A stretch of DNA of 39,441 nt, from NCBI GenBank assembly GCA_958417225.1, contig CATZCM010000013.1, positions 1-39,441 on the forward strand, read 5' to 3'. Below the pieces are notes generated by a model, which was not told where the DNA came from, made no database searches, and saw only the letters and a program-made list of their open reading frames with translations. Each line of letters begins with the position of its first letter. The first letter of the stretch is position 1. Source of the DNA: an uncultured Eubacteriales bacterium (lineage in GTDB: Bacteria; Bacillota; Clostridia; Oscillospirales; Acutalibacteraceae). This document shows positions 17,871-25,928 of this stretch, piece by piece. A program made the translations under genes and the position numbers.

Positions 17871-18588
17871 AATATTATTTCCCGAAGTATGTAATCTGTA
17901 TGGTGACCTACAAAATATCAATTATTTAACCCGCAGTTGTCCTGAAATCAACGCAATTAAAACTGATCTGCAAACAAAACCAAAATTCCTCTCAGAGGAT
18001 ATAGATTTAGTATACATAGGTTCCTCAACCGAAAAAGGCCTTCAACTAGCAGTTCGTGCACTTTCAGCTTATCGTGACGAATTTCTGGAGAAAATTGAAA
18101 AAGGGCAATTAATCCTTGCCACTGGAAATGCTCTCGATCTATTTGTACAATATGTTAAATCTGACGATGGATTATATTTTGATGGACTTGGCATCATAGA
18201 TGCCTACTGTGACTATCACATGCTAAATAGACACAATAGTTTCTTTCTAGGCAACTTCGAAGACGCTGACGAAAATATCAAAATTGTTGGTTTTAAGAGT
18301 CTGTTTGGTCATGTTTATGGAAATCTAACTGAAAAAGCTTTGTTTCACACTTTGCGCGGTGTAGGGCGAAATCCAAATACACCCCTAGAAGGCATCCATT
18401 ATAATAACTTACTACTTACACACATAATCGGTCCACTTTTAATCCTAAACCCTCCATTCACAAAATACATCCTTAAAAAAATGGGGGTCGCTGAACCCAC
18501 GCTTGCATTCGAAGAGGCCGCCTTTGATTCATACAATCAACGTATTCAAGAATTTGAACAACCGTCACGAAACACTATCTACCAATAA
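17860..18588 (+). CDS. gatD: GatD-like glutamine amidotransferase subunit lacking Cys/His
   Basis: Partner of MurT, expected to release ammonia from glutamine. The 242-residue protein follows the GatD pattern: ILFPEVCNLYGDLQNINYL at the start, VYIGSSTEKGLQ, GLGIIDAYC, EGIHYNNLLLTHIIGPLLIL. However, where GatD has ICGGYQ with the catalytic Cys, this protein reads ILATGNALDL, and the motif TYLHGP with the catalytic His is replaced by THIIGP. So both residues seem absent although the fold and gene pairing are kept. It could be an ammonia channel or structural subunit, use free ammonia, or act through a different residue. This alignment was done by eye. A strong terminator follows. Confidence 0.8.
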   Translation: MTAEILFPEVCNLYGDLQNINYLTRSCPEINAIKTDLQTKPKFLSEDIDLVYIGSSTEKGLQLAVRALSAYRDEFLEKIEKGQLILATGNALDLFVQYVKSDDGLYFDGLGIIDAYCDYHMLNRHNSFFLGNFEDADENIKIVGFKSLFGHVYGNLTEKALFHTLRGVGRNPNTPLEGIHYNNLLLTHIIGPLLILNPPFTKYILKKMGVAEPTLAFEEAAFDSYNQRIQEFEQPSRNTIYQ

Positions 18589-18634
18589 AATAAACCGCAT
18601 TTTTTCAATAAATTTTTTACAGTATTTCATTAAA

Positions 18635-18672
18635 AATATCAACATAACTCGTAAGTCATGTTGATATTTTTT
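18635..18672 (+). terminator. Rho-independent terminator of murT-gatD
   Basis: AATATCAACAT (18635-18645) pairs with ATGTTGATATT (18658-18668), followed by a T run to 18672. It lies between the convergent gatD and Sel1-like genes and can work on both strands because the stem is preceded by A5. Confidence 0.8.
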
Positions 18673-18717
18673 CTTATTGCACCTTGCAAACAACCCTCCA
18701 TCAAATGTTCCACTAAA

Positions 18718-20208
18718 CTAATCCTTAACTGTTTCAAACAAATCTTTCAGTCCTAAAATTACAATCTTGGAATACAATGAACCATTAAGTGCTGCTCTTT
18801 TAAACCAGACAACTGTCTCTAACAAAGAACTATTTGGTATTAAATTATTTTGAAAACAATATGCTAATCTTTCCTGTGCCCTTAAACAACCTTGTTTACC
18901 TAAATTCATATACACACTTACAGCCTCGTCTATCTTTCCAACTGCTTCTAACTCAATCGCCCTTTCAACTTCATCTATTTCTTCAGGTGTACTTTTTCGA
19001 AATTTAATCTTGCTTACATCAAAATCTCTCAATTCATCTCTCACCGATTGAACCTTTTTTCTAGCATGAGCCTCTTCTATAGCACATTCATTTTGAACCT
19101 TTACTGTAGCACATTTATCACAACAATTTATTGATTTTAAGTAACAATTCAAAGTTACAAGCACATCCGTATTCGCACCCCCACGTCCTTGTTCGTGTGA
19201 CAAACCCAATCGATAATATATTGCGCACTTTGTTGACAATGAAAATCCACACCCATTTGCTCTTTTAAATTTCAAACACGCAAAGAAAGCATAAAGTTCT
19301 GCCTCCTTGCATCCTAAACGCGAAGCTTTATCATAATAGACTAGTGCCTTCAATATATCTTCTCTTTCCAACAATTTTCCTAATTCAAAACAAGCTAACA
19401 TAAAATCCTTATCAGCAGCTCTTGTAAAGCAACTTATAGCACACCTTTCATAAACTAGTAATCCCGTTTGTTTCACCAAAGCCTTATACTTTAACCCACA
19501 CTCATATATCTTTTGTACTCCGTCTTTTATATTCATATCAACTAGAATGGAAAATAATCTCTCAGCAACTACATAAGCGTCGGATAATCTATCAAAATCA
19601 TTCTTTTCACTTGTTTCTATGAATTTGTCTCCTAACAAAATTATATCATCTTTTAAAGATTCGACTATTGAGCTAACCTTTTTTTGTCCTTCAGGAGAAT
19701 CCACTACATCCTCGCCGTCCGTATTTTTAGTCTTTGATAGACTGCTCGTATCCTTTGGAGCGTAATTAAAAATTTCCGAAAAAACGTGCAATATTCTACC
19801 TAACCTGTTACAATTAGACTTGACAAATAGATCATCTGTACCCTGCGCTTTCTCAAACAACTTAACTCCCAAATCATATGCCATTTTAGCACATTCGTAA
19901 AACTTGTTGGTAGTGCAATTCTCATCAGAATCACTAAAACACGATTCAGATTCCGTTTCACTATCAAGTTCTTCTGTTGATTCACTTGAAACATCAGATT
20001 CTTCGTCAGATCCTTCATCAGAACATAGAAGTTTTGTCGTTTCCGATAGATTTATCTCATCATCTGTTTTAGCCACTTTTGCCTGTGGAATTTTAATTTT
20101 TTCTTTATTCCCAGTAGTACACCCTTTACCCGCAAAAACAGTCCCAGCACTCCCTGATAGCATTAAAAATACCATTATTATCGATGTTGTTCGTTTAAAT
20201 TGATTCAT
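18718..20208 (-). CDS. Secreted acidic Sel1-like repeat protein, copy A
   Basis: About 496 residues. The signal peptide MNQFKRTTSIIMVFLMLSGS ends at VFA-GKG, then an acidic Ser/Glu/Asp-rich region (about residues 55-100), and a helical body with Sel1/TPR-like units: ACFELGKLLE, ALVYYDKASRLGCKEAELYA, YYRLGLSHEQGRGG, AQERLAYCFQNNL and TVVWFKRAALNGS. Such repeats bind proteins or peptides. Its C-terminal 110 residues are nearly the same as copy B. I use the ATG at 20208 with AAGGAG upstream. The function is unknown; secretion to the surface or medium is inferred. Confidence 0.75.
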   Translation of the reverse strand: MNQFKRTTSIIMVFLMLSGSAGTVFAGKGCTTGNKEKIKIPQAKVAKTDDEINLSETTKLLCSDEGSDEESDVSSESTEELDSETESESCFSDSDENCTTNKFYECAKMAYDLGVKLFEKAQGTDDLFVKSNCNRLGRILHVFSEIFNYAPKDTSSLSKTKNTDGEDVVDSPEGQKKVSSIVESLKDDIILLGDKFIETSEKNDFDRLSDAYVVAERLFSILVDMNIKDGVQKIYECGLKYKALVKQTGLLVYERCAISCFTRAADKDFMLACFELGKLLEREDILKALVYYDKASRLGCKEAELYAFFACLKFKRANGCGFSLSTKCAIYYRLGLSHEQGRGGANTDVLVTLNCYLKSINCCDKCATVKVQNECAIEEAHARKKVQSVRDELRDFDVSKIKFRKSTPEEIDEVERAIELEAVGKIDEAVSVYMNLGKQGCLRAQERLAYCFQNNLIPNSSLLETVVWFKRAALNGSLYSKIVILGLKDLFETVKD

Positions 20209-20293
20209 ATTTAATCTCCTTAATGTATTATTTCTAAAATATCGTTTGGTCAAAATAGCAAATACAACGATTTATCATTTGCCCTATATTAAT

Positions 20294-20322
20294 ATTTTAC
20301 ACCATTAAGAAGCATTTGTCAA
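20294..20322 (-). promoter_or_regulatory. Promoter of Sel1-like gene A
   Basis: On the minus strand TTGACA (20317-20322), 17 bases, TAAAAT (20294-20299). The paralogous site is at 22625-22653. Confidence 0.7.
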
Positions 20323-20399
20323 TGCTGTTTTTTATAAAAATATACTTCGTACTCGTTTTCTAGATATCCTCTAGTTTTTCATTGTCTAACAAAAAAAGA

Positions 20400-20429
20400 T
20401 TGACATTTAAATAAAGTACGTGTTAACAT
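20400..20429 (+). promoter_or_regulatory. Relict promoter of the LRR pseudogene
   Basis: TTGACA (20400-20405), 18 bases, TAACAT (20424-20429), matching the site of the intact LRR gene at 22746-22775. It may still fire toward the 3' end of copy B. Confidence 0.45.
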
Positions 20430-20560
20430 ATCTAAATATAATTAAAGTCATGCATGAATTAAACTACGACTAATTTGAAATCACAAAAGTAAACACACAA
20501 ATTATAAAATAAAAGATAGGAAAAAATACTTAGTAAAAACAACTGTGGATAAATCTAAAG

Positions 20561-20766
20561 GTGAGACATAAAATTTTTATCTTTATTCTTATTAATAATT
20601 ATAACAATAACACTATTATCTAAAATAGAACTGCACGTTCAAGCAAAAAATTTAGTTATAATTGAAGAGTTAAACTACATTTTAAACACTGACTCTAATA
20701 AAGCAATTGTCACAGAGCAACAAAAAATACGCAACAATATTATAAGTTCATCCTCTATTGAACATA
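20561..20766 (+). pseudogene. Truncated BspA-type LRR gene
   Basis: Matches the first 207 bases of the intact LRR gene at 22906. The start ATG has become GTG, one extra T in the poly-T near 20573-20577 shifts the frame within six codons, and the homology stops abruptly at GAACAT, where the 3' flank of the second Sel1-like gene begins. No functional protein can be made. Confidence 0.85.
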
Positions 20767-20808
20767 TTAGCACATTGCAAGCACCCCTGCATCAAATGTT
20801 CTACTAAA

Positions 20809-22539
20809 TTAATTCTTAACTTTTTCAAGCAAATCTCGCAATCTCAAAATTACAATCTTGGAATATAATGAACCGTTGAGTGCCGCTCTTTTAAACCAGG
20901 TAACTGTCTCTAATAAAGAACTATCTGGTATTAAATTATTTTGAAAACAATATGCTAATCTTTCCTGTGCCCTTAAACAACCACGATTACCCAATCTCAT
21001 ATACACACTTACTGCTTGTTTTATCATTCCATCTGCTTCTAACTTAATTGCTCTTTCAACTTCATCTATTTCTTCAGGTGTACTTTTTCGAAATTTAATT
21101 TTGCTTACATCAAAATCGCTCAACTCATCTCTCACCGATTGAACCTTTTTTTTAGCATATTCATTACCATAAAGCATTGCAATTAAGTAATAATTCAAAG
21201 TTATGCACAAATCCGTATCCGCACCCCCACGTCCTTGTTCGTGGGACAAACCCAATCTATAATATATTTCGCACTTTGTTGATGATGGAGGTTCACATCT
21301 ATTTGCTCTTTCAAAATTCACACACGCAAAGAAAGCATAAAGTTCTGCCTTTTTGCATCCTAAACGCGAAGCTTTATCATAGTAGACTAGCGCATTTAAT
21401 ATATTTTCGCTTTCCAACAAATTCCCTAATTCAAAACAAGCTAACATGATATCCTTATTAGCAGCTCTTGTAAAGCAATCTATAGCAAGAACTTTATAAA
21501 AGCACCCCCTTGATGCCACCAAATTCTTGCACTTTACCCCACACTCATATATCTTTTGTATTCCGCCTTCGATATTCATATTAACTAAAATAGAAAATAA
21601 TTCCACAGCAACCATATAAGCTTCTTCTGATTTATTAAAATCACTCTTCGAAGCTGTTTCTATAAATTTGTCTCCTAACAAAATTATATCATCTTTTAAA
21701 GATTCTACTATTAAACTAACCATTTTTTGCCCTTCAGAAGAGTACGCTATCCCTTCACCGTTCATAATTTCAACCTCTGGAAGACAGTTCACAACATCCT
21801 CATCATACTTAAAATTCTTTGAAATAACGTATAACCTTCCAAATAAGTTAACACAACCAGACTTGACAAATAGATTATCTGTATTTTTTGCTTCCAGCAA
21901 AAACTTAACTCCAAGTTCATATGCCATTTTCGCGCATTCATAAAACTCGTTGGTAGTGCAATTCTCATCAGAATCACTACAACTCAATCCACACTCCGTT
22001 TTACTAACAAGCTCCTCTGTGGCTTCACCCAAATCGTCAGAATTTTTACGCTCATCAGAACTACTGCAACTCAATCCACACTCCGTTTTACTAACAAGCT
22101 CCTCTGTGGCTTCACCCAAATCGTCAGAATTTTTACGCTCATCAGAACTACTGCAACTCAATCCACACTCTGTTTTACTGACAAGTTCCTCTGTGGCTTC
22201 ACCCGAATCGTCAGAATTTTTACACTCATCACGCTCATCAGAACTACTGCAACTCAATCCACTCTCCGTTTTACTAACAAGTTCCTCTGTGGCTTCACCT
22301 GAATCATCAGAATTTTTACAGTCGACATCATGTTCATCGGATCCTTCATCAGAACACAGAAGTCTTGCCATTTCCGATAAATCTATTTTATTACCTGCTT
22401 CAGCCACTTTTGCTTGTGACATTTTAGTTTTTTCTTGATTCCCAGTAGTACACTCGTTGCCTGCAAAAACAGTCCCAGTATTTCCCGATAGCATTAAAAG
22501 TGCCATTATTATCGATGTGGTTCGTTTAATTTGATTCAT
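20809..22539 (-). CDS. Secreted acidic Sel1-like repeat protein, copy B
   Basis: About 576 residues, paralogue of copy A. The signal peptide begins MNQIKRTTSIIMALLMLSG and ends VFA-GNE. Next come four tandem acidic units of 29-32 residues (KNSDDLGEATEELVSKTE...), then the same Sel1/TPR-like body. I use the ATG at 22539, with AAGGAG upstream; the in-frame TTG at 22545 is too close to it. Compared with copy A the helical body is well conserved, while the acidic region has expanded, so the acidic tract appears to be the fast-changing part. Each unit has Cys residues (ECGLSCS), unusual for a plain acidic linker. Function unknown. Confidence 0.75.
   Translation of the reverse strand: MNQIKRTTSIIMALLMLSGNTGTVFAGNECTTGNQEKTKMSQAKVAEAGNKIDLSEMARLLCSDEGSDEHDVDCKNSDDSGEATEELVSKTESGLSCSSSDERDECKNSDDSGEATEELVSKTECGLSCSSSDERKNSDDLGEATEELVSKTECGLSCSSSDERKNSDDLGEATEELVSKTECGLSCSDSDENCTTNEFYECAKMAYELGVKFLLEAKNTDNLFVKSGCVNLFGRLYVISKNFKYDEDVVNCLPEVEIMNGEGIAYSSEGQKMVSLIVESLKDDIILLGDKFIETASKSDFNKSEEAYMVAVELFSILVNMNIEGGIQKIYECGVKCKNLVASRGCFYKVLAIDCFTRAANKDIMLACFELGNLLESENILNALVYYDKASRLGCKKAELYAFFACVNFERANRCEPPSSTKCEIYYRLGLSHEQGRGGADTDLCITLNYYLIAMLYGNEYAKKKVQSVRDELSDFDVSKIKFRKSTPEEIDEVERAIKLEADGMIKQAVSVYMRLGNRGCLRAQERLAYCFQNNLIPDSSLLETVTWFKRAALNGSLYSKIVILRLRDLLEKVKN
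21961..22317. repeat. 87-base minisatellite within Sel1-like gene B
   Basis: Four tandem units of 87 bases (one has 9 extra), in frame, encoding KNSDD(L/S)GEATEELVSKTE(C/S)GLSC(S/D)SDE(R/N). Adjacent units differ by only a few bases, so copy number is likely to vary between strains. Absent in copy A. Confidence 0.9.
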
Positions 22540-22624
22540 GTTCAATCTCCTTAATGCATTATTTCTAAAATATCGCTTGGTTAAAATGACAAACTCAGCA
22601 ATTCGTCATTTGCCCTATATTAAT

Positions 22625-22653
22625 ATTTTACACTATAAGGAAACATTTGTCAA
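22625..22653 (-). promoter_or_regulatory. Promoter of Sel1-like gene B
   Basis: On the minus strand TTGACA (22648-22653), 17 bases, TAAAAT (22625-22630), the same as for copy A. Confidence 0.7.
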
Positions 22654-22745
22654 TTAATTTTCAATGATACTTTTTTTATAAAAATATACCTCTACACTCG
22701 TTTTCTCGATACACTCTAATTTTTCATTGTCTAACAAAAAAAAGA

Positions 22746-22775
22746 TTGACATTTGAATAAAGTCCGTGTTACCAT
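22746..22775 (+). promoter_or_regulatory. Promoter of the BspA-type LRR gene
   Basis: TTGACA (22746-22751), 18 bases, TACCAT (22770-22775). It diverges from the Sel1-like promoter, so the two secreted proteins share a 365-base control region that otherwise shows only AT-rich sequence. Confidence 0.6.
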
Positions 22776-22905
22776 ATCTAAATATAGATATTAAAGTCAT
22801 ACATGAATTAAACTGCGATTAGTTTGAAATCACAAAAGTGAATACACAAATTATAAAATAAAAGATAGGAGAAAGTACTTAAAGACAGCTGTGGAGGGAT
22901 CTCAG

Positions 22906-23736
22906 ATGAGGCATAAAATTTTATCTTTATTCTTATCGACAATTATAACAATAACACTATTATCAAAAATAGAACTGGGCGTTCAAGCAAAAAATTCAGT
23001 TATAATTGAAGGGTTAAACTATATTTTAAACACTGACACTAATGAAGCAATTGTCGCAGAGCAACAAAAAAAAATATGCGACAATATTATAATCCCATCC
23101 TCTATTGAACATGATGGAATCACATATAATGTAACAAACATAACAAACCACGCTTTCAGAAATTGCACAAACCTAAAATCAATAACACTTCCAACCAGCA
23201 TTCGGACAACCGGAATTGGAACTTTCGCCTATTGTGCAAACCTTAAAAAAGTAACATTTCCAAATACCATTGAAACAATAGAACATAATGCTTTTATGTA
23301 TTGTGAAAACTTACAAGAAATAGCGATTTCCCACAATCTAAAAGAAATTCAAAGTGGTGCCTTTTTTTACTGTAAAAACATAAAAAAATTAGAATTACCA
23401 AATGGACTAAACAATATAGAAAACGAAGCATTTAAGTGCTGTATAAAGTTAGAGGAACTAGAAGTCCCACCAAGTGTAAATAATATTGGAAGTGAAGCAT
23501 TTTATAACTGCAGAGAATTAAAACAGATAAAAATACCTAATGGATTAACGGTTATCGCGGATGGAACTTTCTTTAATTGCAAAAAACTAAAGGAATTAAT
23601 AATTCCACCTAGCGTAAAAGAAATAGGATTTCTTGCATTTGCTAACTGCGAAAGCATAGAAAAAATATCAATTCCAATTAGCGTAAAAAAAATCGGATGG
23701 TGGGCCTTTAGCGGATGCAAAAAGCTAAAGTTGTAA
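22906..23736 (+). CDS. Secreted BspA-type leucine-rich repeat protein
   Basis: About 276 residues. Signal peptide MRHKILSLFLSTIITITLLS ending near VQA-KNS, then seven or so LRR_5 units of about 23 residues with the pattern I..(G/A)F..C.NL..I.IP..(V/I)..I, for example AFYNCRELKQIKIPNGLTVI and AFANCESIEKISIPISVKKI. It stops right after the last repeat (GCKKLKL), with no anchor, so it may be secreted freely. BspA-like LRR proteins bind host or matrix proteins; that role is only family knowledge. The start is the ATG at 22906; GGAGGGA lies 7 bases before it. Confidence 0.85.
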   Translation: MRHKILSLFLSTIITITLLSKIELGVQAKNSVIIEGLNYILNTDTNEAIVAEQQKKICDNIIIPSSIEHDGITYNVTNITNHAFRNCTNLKSITLPTSIRTTGIGTFAYCANLKKVTFPNTIETIEHNAFMYCENLQEIAISHNLKEIQSGAFFYCKNIKKLELPNGLNNIENEAFKCCIKLEELEVPPSVNNIGSEAFYNCRELKQIKIPNGLTVIADGTFFNCKKLKELIIPPSVKEIGFLAFANCESIEKISIPISVKKIGWWAFSGCKKLKL

Positions 23737-23768
23737 AAATTAAATAATTACCTTTAATACATCGGTGA

Positions 23769-23797
23769 TTGATAGTACTAAAATTTTGTGTTATAAT
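23769..23797 (+). promoter_or_regulatory. Promoter of the small secreted protein gene
   Basis: TTGATA (23769-23774), 17 bases, TATAAT (23792-23797), 23 bases upstream of the start. Confidence 0.75.
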
Positions 23798-23819
23798 ATA
23801 TTTATGAAAGGAAATTAAA

Positions 23820-24227
23820 ATGAGTATTTCTTATATTGGCAAAACACTATCTTTATTAGCAACTATAACATACGTGCTTTCAAGTAATTTCTATGGAACT
23901 GCGTCCGCACAAAAAAGAGCATGCGCAAATGACGAAAACACATGTGAACCCATGAAAACTAAAAGAACACGCTCAAGCCCTCTAGATCAAAGTTTTTTTA
24001 GTGCATTAGATGATATTCCTACTATGTATCCAACACCAGTAAAATCACCCACACCTCATATATCGTACTTAGAACGAGAATTAGAAATTCGAAGCAAATC
24101 CCAAGACTACTCTTTACAAACTCAAGATGAAAAAATTCTACTACCACCAAACATCACATGTTATAGCCCATCGAAAAACCCCACAATTGATGAATTAATA
24201 AAAAGTTTAGCTCAATTAAAAACTTGA
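23820..24227 (+). CDS. Small secreted protein of unknown function
   Basis: 135 residues, not recognised. The first 30 residues form a likely signal peptide (MSISYIGKTLSLLATITYVL, ending ASA-QKR). The mature part is polar and Pro/Ser-rich, with KTKRTRSSP, a PTPVKSPTPH stretch, and three Cys. No catalytic motif or anchor. It has its own promoter, AAAGGAAA ribosome-binding site and terminator, so it is probably expressed. It lies beside the other secreted proteins and may belong to the same accessory set. Confidence 0.65.
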   Translation: MSISYIGKTLSLLATITYVLSSNFYGTASAQKRACANDENTCEPMKTKRTRSSPLDQSFFSALDDIPTMYPTPVKSPTPHISYLERELEIRSKSQDYSLQTQDEKILLPPNITCYSPSKNPTIDELIKSLAQLKT

Positions 24228-24235
24228 TTTTAAAC

Positions 24236-24290
24236 TGACCTTGCAGGTTTCACGTGCCTTAAGGGTACAATTGCAAGGTCTATTTTAAAA
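24236..24290 (+). terminator. Terminator of the small secreted protein gene
   Basis: GACCTTGCA (24237-24245) pairs perfectly with TGCAAGGTC (24272-24280) around a 26-base loop that contains the palindrome CCTTAAGG; a weak T-rich tail follows. No strong U run, so termination efficiency is uncertain. Confidence 0.55.
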
Positions 24291-24463
24291 TTAACGTACA
24301 CATAAAAAAAAATAAAATACTACACAAATTGAGTTAATCACATTGTTTTAAAACTAAATGACTTGATTTAACAAGCAATATTTAAGGTGAAACAATTCAC
24401 ACATTGTTAACTTTTGCAATCCTTAATCGGTGTATAATAAAAGTGTGAAAGTGGTGAAAATAC

Positions 24464-25339
24464 ATGTTTGGATACATAAAACCGTTCAAACCCAATATGC
24501 GTATAAAAGATTACGAGTTATATAAAGCTGTATATTGTTCAGTTTGTAAAGACCTAGGCAAAAATTTTGGAATATTGTCCCGTTTTTTACTTAGTTATGA
24601 TGCAACCTTTTTAGCACTTATTTTATTGTCACTTGAAAAAAATCCGAGTATACTATACAATAAGAGATGTGTAGTAAATCCTCTAAAGAAGTGTAATTTT
24701 TTAAATATGAGCAACAATAACGCTGAAATCTTTTTTTTCGTTTCTGCAATAACAGTTTTACTCTCGTACAATAAAATCATAGATGACATCAACGATCATC
24801 GTGGACTACGAAAATTACTTGCAAAAACTCTAAAGGTAATATATAGTCGAGCATACAAAAAAGCAAAATTTCACTTTCCAAAGGAAGCTACAATTTTTTC
24901 TGAAGGCGTTTCAAAACAAAGTGAATGTGAAAAAAAAGATATATCAATTGACGCATATGCACATAATAGTGCAAACATGTTATCATGCGCTTTAAGTGAA
25001 CATTATAGGAAAAACAGTATAAAATTTAGAATTTTATCAGAACTTGGGTACCACCTAGGAAGATGGGTATACTTTATAGATGCTGCCGATGATAGAGAAA
25101 AAGATAAAAAACTTAACAATTTTAATCCATTAAAAAATGTACCAAACACTGAAATCTTGATGATACTTAACCAAACTCTCGCTAGAATTATAGCTGCATA
25201 CGATTTGCTGGAAACTAACTCTATGGGAATAATTCTTGAAAATATCATCTCAGAAGGCTTACCAGCCATGCAAATGCATGTATTACATAAAAAACAATAC
25301 AATTTGAAAGGAAGAAAAAACAATGAAAGATCCATATAA
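24464..25339 (+). CDS. DUF5685-like family protein
   Basis: 291 residues. The start MFGYIKPFKPNMRIKDYELY, then AVYCSVCKDLG and FLLSYDATFLALILLSL, is the pattern I associate with DUF5685 proteins of Clostridia. Later motifs include IIDDINDHRGLRKLLAK and GRWVYFIDAADDREKDKK, two Asp-rich helices that recall the DDxxD metal sites of all-helical terpenoid synthase folds, but that is only a resemblance. The gene overlaps the J-protein gene by 17 bases, which suggests coupled expression. A TATAAT at 24433-24438 is a likely -10, with a poor -35. Function unknown. Confidence 0.75.
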   Translation: MFGYIKPFKPNMRIKDYELYKAVYCSVCKDLGKNFGILSRFLLSYDATFLALILLSLEKNPSILYNKRCVVNPLKKCNFLNMSNNNAEIFFFVSAITVLLSYNKIIDDINDHRGLRKLLAKTLKVIYSRAYKKAKFHFPKEATIFSEGVSKQSECEKKDISIDAYAHNSANMLSCALSEHYRKNSIKFRILSELGYHLGRWVYFIDAADDREKDKKLNNFNPLKNVPNTEILMILNQTLARIIAAYDLLETNSMGIILENIISEGLPAMQMHVLHKKQYNLKGRKNNERSI

Positions 25340-25916
25340 AATATTAGGTGTATCAAGAACTGACTCTGATGAACACATTAAAAGTGTATACCGAGATCTA
25401 GCAAAAAAATACCATCCAGACAATTACGTAAATAATCCTTTATCAGACCTTGCATCGGAAAAAATGAGTGAAATTAATGAAGCTTACGATGAAATAATGA
25501 ACGAAAGACGTGCAATGGCGTCATCAAGCAGGCAATCGTCATCATACAATCAAAATTACGGTGAATTTCGCGATGTTCGTACTCTCATAATGAATGGTCG
25601 TATAGAAGATGCTGAACAAATCCTAGATGGTGTCCCTGAAGTAGGACGAAATGCTGAATGGAATTTCCTAAAAGGCACAATTTACTACAAAAAAGGTTGG
25701 ATGCAGAATGCGTTCAAATATTTTTCTACAGCATGCAGAATGGATCCAACTAACCCCGAATACGCTGCTGCGTACAATGAGCTAAATCGTCAACGGAATG
25801 GAGATTTTGGGATGTTTGGTCGAAATAACACATCTCAAAGTTCATGCACAGCATGCGACATTTGTACTGGAATCATGTGTATGGATTGTCTATGCGATTG
25901 TTTTAGATGTTGCTAA
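25323..25916 (+). CDS. Short J-domain protein with TPR-like segment and Cys-rich tail
   Basis: 197 residues. N-terminal J domain (about 1-65): PYKILGVSRTDSDEHIKSVY, KKYHPDNY with the HPD tripeptide that stimulates Hsp70 ATPase, and EINEAYDEIM. A Ser-rich linker follows, then a TPR-like region (WNFLKGTIYYKKGWMQNAFK, TACRMDPTNPEYAAAYNEL), and a C-terminal Cys cluster with eight or more Cys in about 25 residues (CTACDICTG, CMDCLCDCFRCC). It lacks the DnaJ zinc-finger and client domains, so it is a specialised co-chaperone. The Cys cluster might bind metal or be lipid-modified; this is a guess. Confidence 0.85.
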   Translation: MKDPYKILGVSRTDSDEHIKSVYRDLAKKYHPDNYVNNPLSDLASEKMSEINEAYDEIMNERRAMASSSRQSSSYNQNYGEFRDVRTLIMNGRIEDAEQILDGVPEVGRNAEWNFLKGTIYYKKGWMQNAFKYFSTACRMDPTNPEYAAAYNELNRQRNGDFGMFGRNNTSQSSCTACDICTGIMCMDCLCDCFRCC

Positions 25917-25928
25917 GTGGTGAATTTA

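Larger units (their letters stand above)
18676..20766. repeat. Segmental duplication, copy 1
   Basis: About 2.1 kb that recurs at 20769-23112: a Sel1-like gene, its divergent promoter region and the first 206 bases of a BspA-type gene. Reading downstream of both Sel1-like genes gives matching sequence (CATCAAATGTTC), and the match runs through to GAACAT of the LRR gene, where copy 1 breaks into the start of copy 2. Copies differ by many substitutions, so this is not a fresh event. The left edge begins right after the gatD terminator. Confidence 0.85.
20769..23112. repeat. Segmental duplication, copy 2
   Basis: Second copy of the unit at 18676-20766, longer chiefly because of the repeat expansion in its Sel1-like gene. 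It continues without a break into the full LRR gene, so copy 2 holds the ancestral right-hand junction. Confidence 0.85.

Noticed and set aside
19904..20203. 99-residue plus-strand ORF
   Set aside because: Antisense to the Ser/Asp/Glu-rich part of Sel1-like gene A; no ribosome-binding site.
20561..20766. A short functional secreted peptide from the LRR remnant
   Set aside because: The start is altered, the frame is lost within six codons and the end runs into unrelated flank.
21950..22438. 162-residue plus-strand ORF opposite the Sel1-like gene B
   Set aside because: It is the antisense frame of the acidic minisatellite; repeats keep frames open on both strands. The minus frame has the signal peptide, promoter and paralogue.
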